DNA of 7,798 nucleotides, taken from positions 1-7,798 of the forward strand of contig JAOUIM010000156.1 in NCBI GenBank assembly GCA_029884035.1, in the 5' to 3' direction. This document shows positions 1 to 6,283 of the stretch, piece after piece. Position 1 is the first letter of the stretch, and the number at the start of each line of letters is the position of its first letter. The stretch is from Aquincola sp. GTDB taxonomy: Bacteria > Pseudomonadota > Gammaproteobacteria > Burkholderiales > Burkholderiaceae_C. The notes under the pieces are model-generated. The model was given only the letters and a program-made list of their open reading frames with translations, did not search any database and was not told the origin of the DNA. Made by a program: the position numbers and the translations under genes.

Positions 1-699
1 CTCGAGCGCCACTGCCTCGGCCAGGCTCGAGCGGCTGCCCGCGTCGATCACGCGGCGTGTCGCGGCCAGCGCGCGGCTGGGCATCGTGGCCAGGCGCTGC
101 GCCGTCGCCATCGCCGTGTCCATCAACGCCGCATCGTCAACGCATTTCCAGATCAGGCCGATCCGCTCGGCTTCCTCGGCCGTCAGCTTGTCGCCCGTCA
201 TCGCCAGACCGATCGCGCGTGCGCGACCTACGAGCCGCGGCAACAGCCAGCTGCCGCCCGCATCGGGTACCAGGCCGATCTTGCTGAAGGCCTGGATGAA
301 GCTCGCGCCGCGCGCTGCGAAGCAGATGTCGCAACCGATGGCGACGTTGGCGCCCGCACCGGCGGCGACGCCATTGACTGCGGCGATCGTCGGCACCGGC
401 ATCGCGAACAGCCGCTCGGCCAGCGGCCGGTAGCGCTGCTCGATCACCGCACCGACATCGGGCACGCCTTCGCCGGCCATCGCCGGGTCGTTCAGGTCCT
501 GCCCGGCACAAAAACCCCGACCCGCGCCGGTGAGCACCAGTGCGCGCACCGATACGTCGGCCGCCGCGTCATCGAGCGCGGCAATGAGCCGCCCGTGCAT
601 CTCGGCAGTGAAGCTGTTCAGCGCAGCCGGACGGTTGAGCGTGAGCACACGGACCGGGCCATGCGTGGCGATGAGCAGGGAGGCGGTGTCGTCCGACAT
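1..699 (-). CDS. paaG: 1,2-epoxyphenylacetyl-CoA isomerase (enoyl-CoA hydratase/isomerase family), 3' end cut off by the window
   Basis: 233 codons are present and the C-terminus runs off the left edge; PaaG proteins are about 262 residues, so roughly 30 are missing. It belongs to the crotonase fold. PaaG converts the ring epoxide of phenylacetyl-CoA to the oxepin-CoA in the cytoplasmic aerobic phenylacetate pathway. Seen in the translation: LTLNRP near residue 20, the oxyanion-hole segment GRGFCAGQDLND (60-71), the second oxyanion loop NGVAAGAGA (109-117), and the block IGLVPDAGGSWLLPRLVGRARAIGLAMTG (141-169). Asp146 in that block aligns with the catalytic Asp of PaaG. The AGQDLND and PDAGGSWLLPR signatures favour PaaG over a generic enoyl-CoA hydratase. 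The start at 699 has a weak GGA-type ribosome site. An in-frame ATG at 711 would add MECC but has no visible ribosome site, and an in-frame stop lies just upstream of it. The gene is divergent from paaY. Confidence 0.9.
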   Translation of the reverse strand, partial: MSDDTASLLIATHGPVRVLTLNRPAALNSFTAEMHGRLIAALDDAAADVSVRALVLTGAGRGFCAGQDLNDPAMAGEGVPDVGAVIEQRYRPLAERLFAMPVPTIAAVNGVAAGAGANVAIGCDICFAARGASFIQAFSKIGLVPDAGGSWLLPRLVGRARAIGLAMTGDKLTAEEAERIGLIWKCVDDAALMDTAMATAQRLATMPSRALAATRRVIDAGSRSSLAEAVALE

Positions 700-716
700 G
701 CAGCATTCCATTCATT

Positions 717-732
717 GACCGACCGGTCGGTC
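717..732. promoter_or_regulatory. Perfect 16-bp palindrome, probable TetR-family (PaaR-like) operator
   Basis: GACCGACCGGTCGGTC is a perfect inverted repeat with no spacer, located between the divergent paaG and paaY starts. Gap-free GC-rich palindromes of this form are typical operators of TetR-family repressors. In Burkholderiales and other bacteria the phenylacetate genes are commonly repressed by the TetR protein PaaR, which responds to phenylacetyl-CoA. No tetR gene is inside this window, so assignment to PaaR is inference. The site overlaps the -35 and spacer of the proposed paaY promoter and the likely start point of paaG transcription. Confidence 0.7.
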
Positions 733-733
733 G

Positions 734-739
734 ATCATA
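734..739 (-). promoter_or_regulatory. Putative -10 element for paaG
   Basis: On the minus strand the bases read TATGAT, 5 of 6 matches to the -10 consensus. No good -35 is seen at the expected distance, so the promoter may be weak or need an activator. Transcription would start near 727, inside the palindrome, leaving a leader of about 28 nt. This layout is consistent with repression but rests only on consensus matching. Confidence 0.35.
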
Positions 740-777
740 CGATCTGCCGAGCCTTCCACTGTTCAGGACCAATCCCG

Positions 778-1389
778 ATGCCCTGCTACGCGATCGACGG
801 ACTCGTGCCGGTGGTGGACCCGCACGCCTATGTGCATCCCATGGCAGTGCTGATCGGCGACGTCTGGATCGGACCGGGCGTCTACGTCGGTCCCTGCACC
901 AGCCTGCGCGGCGACTTTGGACGGCTGGTGCTCGAGGCCGGAAGCAACATCCAGGACAACTGCACGATGCACGGCTTTCCCGGCGCCGACACGCTGGTGG
1001 AGGCCGACGGCCACATCGGCCACGGCGCGGTCCTGCACGGCTGCGTCGTGCGGCGCGGTGCGCTGGTCGGCATGAACGCGGTGGTGATGGACGATGCCGA
1101 GATCGGCGAGCAGGCGATCGTGGCGGCCTGCGCGTTCGTGCGCGCCGGCATGAAAGTGCCGCCGCGCACTCTGGTGGCCGGCATGCCCGGCAAGGTGCTG
1201 CGCGAGCTGACCGCGCACGAGATGACCTGGAAGCACGACGGCACGCAGCTGTACCAACGGCTGGCTCAGCGCTGCCGCGCGACGCTGCACGAGGTGATGC
1301 CGCTGGCGACCGACAGCCGTGACCGGCGCCGCCTCACCGAAGAGGAGCTCGGTCCCGGCGTGATGCCGCTGATCTCGACGCGGCGCTGA
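778..1389 (+). CDS. paaY: PaaY, hexapeptide-repeat (left-handed beta-helix) thioesterase of phenylacetate degradation
   Basis: 203 residues, close to the usual 196-200. The protein resembles E. coli PaaY along its length: IDGLVPVV near the start, AVLIGDVWIGPGVYVGP (23-39), SLRGDFGR (42-49), NIQDNCTMHGFP (57-68), GHIGHGAVLHGC (78-89), and a C-terminal helix with TWKHDGTQLYQ. His65, His82 and His87 occupy the zinc-ligand positions of gamma-carbonic-anhydrase-like proteins (His79 is also nearby), and the RGD and Q59 positions are kept. The family forms trimers. PaaY is described as a thioesterase that removes dead-end CoA intermediates of the ring-oxidation pathway and protects cells from them. 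The ATG at 778 is supported by AGGA at 765-768 and by the conserved N-terminus; the frame is open further upstream to 595, but that part is antisense to paaG. It ends 10 bp from the convergent xdhB. Confidence 0.93.
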   Translation: MPCYAIDGLVPVVDPHAYVHPMAVLIGDVWIGPGVYVGPCTSLRGDFGRLVLEAGSNIQDNCTMHGFPGADTLVEADGHIGHGAVLHGCVVRRGALVGMNAVVMDDAEIGEQAIVAACAFVRAGMKVPPRTLVAGMPGKVLRELTAHEMTWKHDGTQLYQRLAQRCRATLHEVMPLATDSRDRRRLTEEELGPGVMPLISTRR

Positions 1390-1406
1390 GCCGGCTTGCT
1401 CAGCGC
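1383..1406. terminator. Hairpin spanning the convergent paaY and xdhB stop codons (possible bidirectional terminator)
   Basis: GCGCTGAG (1383-1390) and CTCAGCGC (1399-1406) form a perfect 8-bp stem around an 8-nt loop. The left arm contains the paaY TGA (1387-1389) and the right arm contains the xdhB stop (TCA on the plus strand, 1400-1402). No T-tract follows on either side, so this is not a classical intrinsic terminator. It may act as a stem-loop terminator or RNA 3'-end stabiliser, or simply result from two genes ending in similar codons. Confidence 0.35.
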
Positions 1407-3697
1407 TCGGCCGCGCGCACCGCGTCCACCGCGTCCAGCACCGCCTCCGGCGTCGCCGGTGCGCGCAGCGGCGGGTCCACCCGGTGCCCGCCCACCGCCG
1501 AGACCGCATCGCGGATCGCGAGCAGCGCCGAGAACGGCAGCAGCAGCGGCGGCTCACCGACCGCCTTGCTGCGGTGGATCGTGTCGGCGGGGTTGGGCGC
1601 GTCGAACAGCGCGGTTCGGAAGTGCACCGAAGGCATGTCGTTCGCGGTCGGGATCTTGTAGGTACTCGGCGCGTGGGTCAGCAGCACGCCGCTCTTCGGA
1701 TGCCACACCAGCTCTTCCATCGTCAGCCAGCCGTAGCCCTGGATGTAGGCGCCTTCGACCTGGCCGATGTCGATTGCCGGGTTCAGGCTGGTACCCACGT
1801 CGTGCAGCAGGTCGGCCGCGAGCAGCTTGTGCTCTCCCGTCAGCGTGTCGACGATGACTTCGCTGACCGCCGCGCCGTAGGCGAAGTAGAAGAAGGGTTT
1901 GCCGGTCATCGTCTCGCGGTTCCACGACAGGCCGGGCGTGGCGTAAAAGCCGTCGCTCCACAGCTGCACGCGCGCCACGTAGGCTGCCTGCACCAGCTCC
2001 CCGAAGGGGATGTCACGGCGGCCGCCGAACTTCTGGTCCGCAAAGGCGTCGAGCCGCGCGCGGATCTTCCGCGCCGCGTCCTGCGCGGCCTTGCCATTGA
2101 GGTCGGCACCGGTGGAAGCGGCTGTGGCCGAAGTATTGGCCACCTTCTGCGTGTCGGTCGCGGTGCAGCGCACCGATGCCAGCGGAATCCCCAACTCGTG
2201 CGCCACCACCTGCGCCACCTTGGTGTTGACGCCCTGGCCCATCTCGGTGCCGCCGTGGTTCACCAGCACCGAACCGTCGGTGTACACGTGCACCAGCGCG
2301 CCGGCCTGGTTGAAGTGGTTGACGTTGAACGAGATGCCGAACTTGACTGGCGTGAACGCAATGCCGCGCTTCAAGACCGGGCTCGCCTCATTGAACGCCG
2401 CGATCTCGGCGCGACGCTCACGGTAGCGGCTGGTCGATTCCAGCCGATCGGTCAACGGCTGCAGGATGTTGTCCTCGACCGTCTGCTGGTACGGCGTCAC
2501 GTTGTTGGCGCCCACGCCGTAGAAGTTGGCGCGCCGCACATCGAGCGGGTCGCGGCCCAGCCGGCGCGCGATGCTGTCGAGGATGAACTCGATGGCGATC
2601 GCGCCTTGCGGCCCGCCGAAGCCGCGGAACGCGGTGTTGCTCTGGGTGTTGGTGCGGGCGCAGTAGCCATGCATCGACACATTGGGCAGCCAGTACGCGT
2701 TGTCGAAATGACAGATCGCACGCGTCATCACCGGCGGCGACAGGTCGGCCGAGAAGCCGGCGTTGGCGATCAGGTCGATCTCGACACCGAGCACCCGACC
2801 CGATTCGTCGTAGCCGACCTCGAAGTCGAATTCGAAGCCGTGGCGCCGGCCGGTGGCCATGAAGTCGTCGTCACGGTCCAGGCGCAACTTGACCGGCCGA
2901 TTCAGCGTCTTCGCGGCGAGCGCGGCGACGCAGGCGAACAGTGCCGACTGCGACTCCTTGCCACCGAAGCCACCGCCCATGCGGCGGCATTGCACATGCA
3001 CCTGGTTCGCCGCGAGTCCGAGCGCGTGCGTGACCACCTGCTGCATCTCGGTCGGATGCTGCGTCGAGCAGTGCAGCAGCACGCCGTCGTCCTCGAGCGG
3101 GATTGCGTAGCTGATCTGGCCCTCGAGGTAGAACTGCTCCTGCCCGCCGATCGACAGTTGGTCCCTCAGGCGATGAGGTGCGCCAGCGATCGCCCGGCGC
3201 GCATCGCCGCGTGCCAGATGCATCGGTGGCACGACGTAGGCTTTCGCGCCGTGCGCCTCGCGTGCGGTCAGCAGCGCTGGCAGCGGCTCGATCGTCACGA
3301 ACTCCCTGGCACGCGCCGCCACGCGACGGGCGACGCGGCGGTCCTCGGCGATCAACGCGAACACCGGCTGGCCGAGGAAGTGCACAGCGCCCTGCGCGAG
3401 GATCGGGTCATCGCCTTTGACGATCGGCGCGCAATCGTTGGGGCCGGGAATGTCAGCGGCGGTGAACACGGCCACGATGCCCGGCTCGGCGCGCAGCCGC
3501 TCGACATCGATCGCCACGAGGCGGCCATGGGCCACCGGCGACAGTCCGAGCGCGCAGTGCAGCGTGCCCTCGAGCTCGCGGATGTCATCGGTGTAGGTCG
3601 CCTCGCCAGCCACGTGCAGATGAGCCGACTCGTGCGCGCGGTCGCTACCCACCTGCGCCGCGGCGGCCACGAGGAACGGCTCGGCCTGCTTGTTCAT
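1400..3697 (-). CDS. xdhB: Xanthine dehydrogenase, molybdopterin-binding (large) subunit
   Basis: 765 residues, normal for the bacterial two-subunit enzyme. It carries the molybdenum cofactor and oxidises hypoxanthine and xanthine to urate, acting with XdhA in the cytoplasm. Motifs in order: LHVAGEATYTDDI (27-39), GGQEQFYLEGQ (184-194), GGGFGGKESQ (241-250), TRAICHFDNAYW (325-336), SNTAFRGFGGPQG (353-365), HGGTEMGQGV (481-490) and KAVGEPPLLLPF (711-722). Matching these to bovine xanthine oxidase from memory gives Gln213 (Q767), Glu248 (E802), Arg326 (R880), Phe360 (F914), Phe457 (F1009), Gln488 (Q1040) and Glu715 (E1261). The purine-orienting residues and the catalytic Glu are therefore all present, which supports xanthine dehydrogenase over CO or aldehyde dehydrogenase relatives. 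The ATG overlaps the xdhA stop (ATGA), with GGGAGA 7 nt upstream (3705-3710). No xdhC follows. Confidence 0.95.
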   Translation of the reverse strand: MNKQAEPFLVAAAAQVGSDRAHESAHLHVAGEATYTDDIRELEGTLHCALGLSPVAHGRLVAIDVERLRAEPGIVAVFTAADIPGPNDCAPIVKGDDPILAQGAVHFLGQPVFALIAEDRRVARRVAARAREFVTIEPLPALLTAREAHGAKAYVVPPMHLARGDARRAIAGAPHRLRDQLSIGGQEQFYLEGQISYAIPLEDDGVLLHCSTQHPTEMQQVVTHALGLAANQVHVQCRRMGGGFGGKESQSALFACVAALAAKTLNRPVKLRLDRDDDFMATGRRHGFEFDFEVGYDESGRVLGVEIDLIANAGFSADLSPPVMTRAICHFDNAYWLPNVSMHGYCARTNTQSNTAFRGFGGPQGAIAIEFILDSIARRLGRDPLDVRRANFYGVGANNVTPYQQTVEDNILQPLTDRLESTSRYRERRAEIAAFNEASPVLKRGIAFTPVKFGISFNVNHFNQAGALVHVYTDGSVLVNHGGTEMGQGVNTKVAQVVAHELGIPLASVRCTATDTQKVANTSATAASTGADLNGKAAQDAARKIRARLDAFADQKFGGRRDIPFGELVQAAYVARVQLWSDGFYATPGLSWNRETMTGKPFFYFAYGAAVSEVIVDTLTGEHKLLAADLLHDVGTSLNPAIDIGQVEGAYIQGYGWLTMEELVWHPKSGVLLTHAPSTYKIPTANDMPSVHFRTALFDAPNPADTIHRSKAVGEPPLLLPFSALLAIRDAVSAVGGHRVDPPLRAPATPEAVLDAVDAVRAAER

Positions 3698-5226
3698 GCG
3701 GTCGTCTCCCGTGCGAATACCGACACCTGTGCCGGCGCGAGCGGCGTGTCGCGCCGCGTCTCCAGCCAGAAGCGGCGCAGCAGGTTGGCCGCGGCCCGCT
3801 GGCGGTACGACGCGCTCGCACGCAGGTCGGTGATCGGTGTGAAGTCGCGCGCCAGAGCCGAGGCGGCGGCATCGGCTGCCGCCTCGGTCCAGGGCTGACC
3901 GCGCAGCGCGGCCTCGGCATGCGCGGCACGCTTGACGATCGCGGCCATGCCGCCGAAGGCAAGGCGCGCATCGCGCACTATCCCCGCGGCATCGAGCGTG
4001 AGCGACAATCCCGCCGCCAATCCCGAGATGTCGCTGTCGAATCGCTTGGACAGCTTGTACGTGCGCAGGTGCGTGTGCGCGGGCAGCGGCACCTCGATCT
4101 CGCGCACGAATTCGCCGGGCTCGAGCGCGTTCTTCATGTAATCAAGGTAGAAGGCGTCGAGCCTCACGCGACGCCGGCGCGATCCGCGCTGGACAACGAC
4201 ACTGGCGTCGAGCGCAATCAACACCGGCGCGCCGTCGCCGATCGGTGAGCCATTGGCGACATTGCCGCCCATCGTCCCGGCATGGCGCACCGGCGGCGAG
4301 GCGAAGCGCAGCCACATCTCGGCAAGTTCGGGATGGCGCGCCGCGAGTGCACTCCAGGCGGCTTCGAGCGATGCCGCCGCGCCGATCACGAGCGTGCCAT
4401 CGGCGCGCGCTTCGATGCGCGACAGCTCGGCGATGCCGGTGGTCGCGATCAGCAGCGGCAGCGCCTTGTGCTGCTTGTTGACCCACAGGCCGATGTCGGT
4501 GCAGCCGGCGAGCAGACGCGCATGCGGATGCGCGTCGTACAGCGCGGCGAGCGCATCGGCGCTGCGCGGCACGAGGCATCGCGCGCCGCGCGCGTCGGTG
4601 TAGGCCAGCGGCGGGTCGACCGCGAGCGTGTCGAGCGCCTGAGCGATCGCCGCATCGGGCAGCACGACCGCGGGCAGCTCAAACATGCGCTGCGCCGCAT
4701 CGAGGATCGGGCGGTAGCCGGTGCACCGGCACAGGTTGCCCGCCAGGTCGTCGGCGACCTGCTGGCGCGACGGTGCCTTGGGCGCGGCGCGATCGCGCTC
4801 GTAGACATGCACCATCGACATCACGAAGCCGGGTGTGCAGAACCCGCACTGCGAACCGTGGCAATCGATCATCGCTTGCTGCGCCGGGTGCAGTGCGGCG
4901 CCGCAGGCCTGTGCGGCCGGCTTCAGGCCCTCGACCGTGAGCACGGCCTTCCCGTCGAGCATCGGCAGCAACTGGATGCAGGCATTGACGTTCTTCCAGC
5001 GCACGCCGGCGCCCTGCCTGTCACCCACCAGCACGGTGCAGGCGCCGCAGTCGCCCTCGGCACAGCCTTCCTTGGTGCCGCAATCGCGGGCGTCCTCGCG
5101 CAGCCAGTCGAGCAGCGTGCGCGTGGTGTCGGCGCCCCTCACCTCGACGATGCGGCCGCGGTGGACGAAGCGGATCGGCCGCTCGACGCAGCCGCCCATG
5201 ACAGTGGTTGTGAGGCCCTGGGACAT
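3694..5226 (-). CDS. xdhA: Xanthine dehydrogenase, 2Fe-2S and FAD-binding (small) subunit
   Basis: 510 residues. The protein passes electrons from the XdhB molybdenum centre through two 2Fe-2S clusters to FAD and then NAD+. The N-terminal plant-ferredoxin domain holds Cys55, Cys60 and Cys63 (GCAEGDCGAC) and Cys83 (NAC) for one cluster. The helical domain holds Cys127 and Cys130 (QCGFCTPGF) and Cys166 and Cys168 (NLCRCTGYRPI) for the other. The FAD domain of the CO-dehydrogenase flavoprotein type begins near 215, with LLAGCTDIGLWVNK (238-251) and GTMGGNVANGSPIGDGAP (317-334). The CODH_FAD C-terminal domain covers roughly 385-490. The start at 5226 has AAGG 7 nt upstream (5234-5237). It gives a slightly long, unconserved N-terminus, and Met10 (MGGCVERPIRF) is an alternative without a clear ribosome site. 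It is translationally coupled to xdhB and divergent from the lysR gene. Confidence 0.95.
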   Translation of the reverse strand: MSQGLTTTVMGGCVERPIRFVHRGRIVEVRGADTTRTLLDWLREDARDCGTKEGCAEGDCGACTVLVGDRQGAGVRWKNVNACIQLLPMLDGKAVLTVEGLKPAAQACGAALHPAQQAMIDCHGSQCGFCTPGFVMSMVHVYERDRAAPKAPSRQQVADDLAGNLCRCTGYRPILDAAQRMFELPAVVLPDAAIAQALDTLAVDPPLAYTDARGARCLVPRSADALAALYDAHPHARLLAGCTDIGLWVNKQHKALPLLIATTGIAELSRIEARADGTLVIGAAASLEAAWSALAARHPELAEMWLRFASPPVRHAGTMGGNVANGSPIGDGAPVLIALDASVVVQRGSRRRRVRLDAFYLDYMKNALEPGEFVREIEVPLPAHTHLRTYKLSKRFDSDISGLAAGLSLTLDAAGIVRDARLAFGGMAAIVKRAAHAEAALRGQPWTEAAADAAASALARDFTPITDLRASASYRQRAAANLLRRFWLETRRDTPLAPAQVSVFARETTA

Positions 5227-5296
5227 ACCCGAACCTTACGCCGCGGGCACCGAATGTGCATACGATGCCCCTGATGCCGTGTATGCGGGGGCCCGT
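5227..5296. promoter_or_regulatory. Divergent regulatory region between xdhA and the lysR gene, with short repeats
   Basis: 70 bp separate the two start codons, the usual place for a LysR-type binding site. Visible repeats are GCATAC (5258-5263) with its inverse GTATGC (5281-5286), centres about 23 bp apart, a further CGTATG at 5294-5299 overlapping the regulator's ATG, and a direct repeat of GATGCC (5264-5269 and 5273-5278). The inner ATAC and GTAT cores (5260-5263, 5281-5284) are 21 bp apart, about two helical turns. This is wider than the common ATAC-N7-GTAT half-site pairing, so the exact operator is uncertain. TACGAT at 5261-5266 could be a -10 for the regulator, but I see no convincing -35 in either direction. 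Confidence 0.45.
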
Positions 5297-6283
5297 ATGT
5301 CCGTGAGACCGTCGCCGACGAAGATGCCCAAGGTCGACCTCCAGCTCGTCAAGGTTCTGCATACCGTGATCACCGAAGGCAGCGTCTCGCGCGCCGCGCT
5401 CAGGCTCGCCAGCACCCAGCCCGCCGTCAGCGCACAGTTGAAGCGGCTGCGCGCGCTGACTGGCGACGCGCTGCTGGTGCGCTCGGGCGCCGGACTGGCG
5501 CCGACCGCCACAGCGCTGTCGCTGGTGGAGCCGGCGGCGACGATCCTGCGCGAGGCCAACGCGATCTTCGGCGAGCGCCGCGCCTCGCGCGCCTTCGATC
5601 CCACCACGAGCGCAGCCACGTTCACGATTGCCGCGAGCGACTACCTCGACCCACTGTTCCTGCCCGAGCTGGTGGCGCGGCTGCAGCGCGAGGCACCCAA
5701 CGCCCACATCGACCTGCACCCGCTGTCGCCGGACTACGACTACCGCAAGAGCCTGGCGCGCGGCGAGCTCGACCTCGTGGTCGGCAATTGGCTCGAACCA
5801 CCGGGCGAGCTGCACCTGTCGCGCCTGATCACCGACGAGATCGTGTGCCTGGTCGGCGAAGACCACCCCGCGGCACGAAACCCGCGGAGCTGGAACGAGG
5901 CGCGGTATCTGGATTCGCAGCATGTGGCGCCGACCTTCTTTGCGCCGGGCCTGCGCGGCGTGATCGACGAGCACCTGGCCAGCGTGGGGCTGGACCGCCG
6001 CATCGTCGTGCGCAGCCCGCATTTCGGGCTGATTCCGCTGATGCTGGCGCAGACCCATCTCGTGCTGACGACCGGGCGCCTGTTCTGCACCCGTTATGTC
6101 GACGCGCTGCCGCTGAAGATCCTGCGCTGCCCGATCGAGTTCCCGCCGCTGAGCTACTACCAGCTCTGGCACGACGTGACGCATGCCAGCGCCTCGGGCC
6201 GCTGGCTGCGCGAGCAGGTGCGCGAAGTGGCACGCACGCTGGCCAGCCACGCGCTGCCCGCCCGGCGGAGGACAGCGGCGTGA
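5297..6283 (+). CDS. LysR-family transcriptional regulator, probable regulator of purine catabolism
   Basis: 328 residues, with the usual LysR layout. The N-terminal winged helix-turn-helix (about 13-72) reads VDLQLVKVLHTVITEGSVSRAALRL and then TQPAVSAQLKRLRALTGDALLVR, followed by a linker helix. The type 2 periplasmic-binding-protein-like effector domain starts near 107 (TFTIAASDYLDPLFLPELVARLQREAPNA) and runs to the end. It is divergent from xdhAB and its stop overlaps the guaD start. The context suggests it senses a purine or purine product and controls the xdh and guaD transcripts; no ligand can be read from the sequence. The ATG at 5297 has a poor G-rich upstream stretch. The ATG at 5324 (MPKVDLQ, 319 residues) would begin right at the conserved domain and is a real alternative. 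GTG at 5279 is less likely. Confidence 0.9.
   Translation: MSVRPSPTKMPKVDLQLVKVLHTVITEGSVSRAALRLASTQPAVSAQLKRLRALTGDALLVRSGAGLAPTATALSLVEPAATILREANAIFGERRASRAFDPTTSAATFTIAASDYLDPLFLPELVARLQREAPNAHIDLHPLSPDYDYRKSLARGELDLVVGNWLEPPGELHLSRLITDEIVCLVGEDHPAARNPRSWNEARYLDSQHVAPTFFAPGLRGVIDEHLASVGLDRRIVVRSPHFGLIPLMLAQTHLVLTTGRLFCTRYVDALPLKILRCPIEFPPLSYYQLWHDVTHASASGRWLREQVREVARTLASHALPARRRTAA
6267..6272 (+). promoter_or_regulatory. Ribosome binding site deciding the guaD start
   Basis: GGAGGA lies in the end of the lysR gene, 7 nt before GTG 6280 but 13 nt before ATG 6286. The spacing favours the GTG start, which overlaps the lysR TGA in the form GTGA and implies translational coupling. Confidence 0.65.

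Larger units (their letters stand above)
715..743 (+). promoter_or_regulatory. Putative sigma-70 promoter of paaY
   Basis: TTGACC (715-720) is followed after exactly 17 bp by TACGAT (738-743), giving a good -35 (5 of 6) and a moderate -10 (4 of 6). Transcription would start near 750, giving a leader of roughly 28 nt to the paaY ATG. The palindrome at 717-732 lies on the -35 and spacer, a position where a bound repressor would block polymerase. Confidence 0.5.

Noticed and set aside
1..30. Two CTCGAG hexamers at 1-6 and 25-30
   Set aside because: These fall in paaG codons for Leu-Glu and Ser-Ser. In GC-rich DNA such hexamers are frequent, and the pair shows no further repeat structure.
595..777. 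Possible 61-codon N-terminal extension of PaaY
   Set aside because: It lies antisense to paaG and across the operator. The conserved PaaY N-terminus begins at the ATG at 778, which has its own AGGA.
1484..3898. An 804-codon open frame on the plus strand, opposite xdhB and the end of xdhA
   Set aside because: It is antisense to a gene with a complete and conserved active site. Its product is rich in Arg, His and Val with no recognisable domain, as expected from the complement of high-GC codons.
4835..5296. Possible 154-codon N-terminal extension of the LysR protein
   Set aside because: The frame is open only because it is antisense to xdhA. LysR proteins begin a few residues before the helix-turn-helix, which matches starts at 5297 or 5324.
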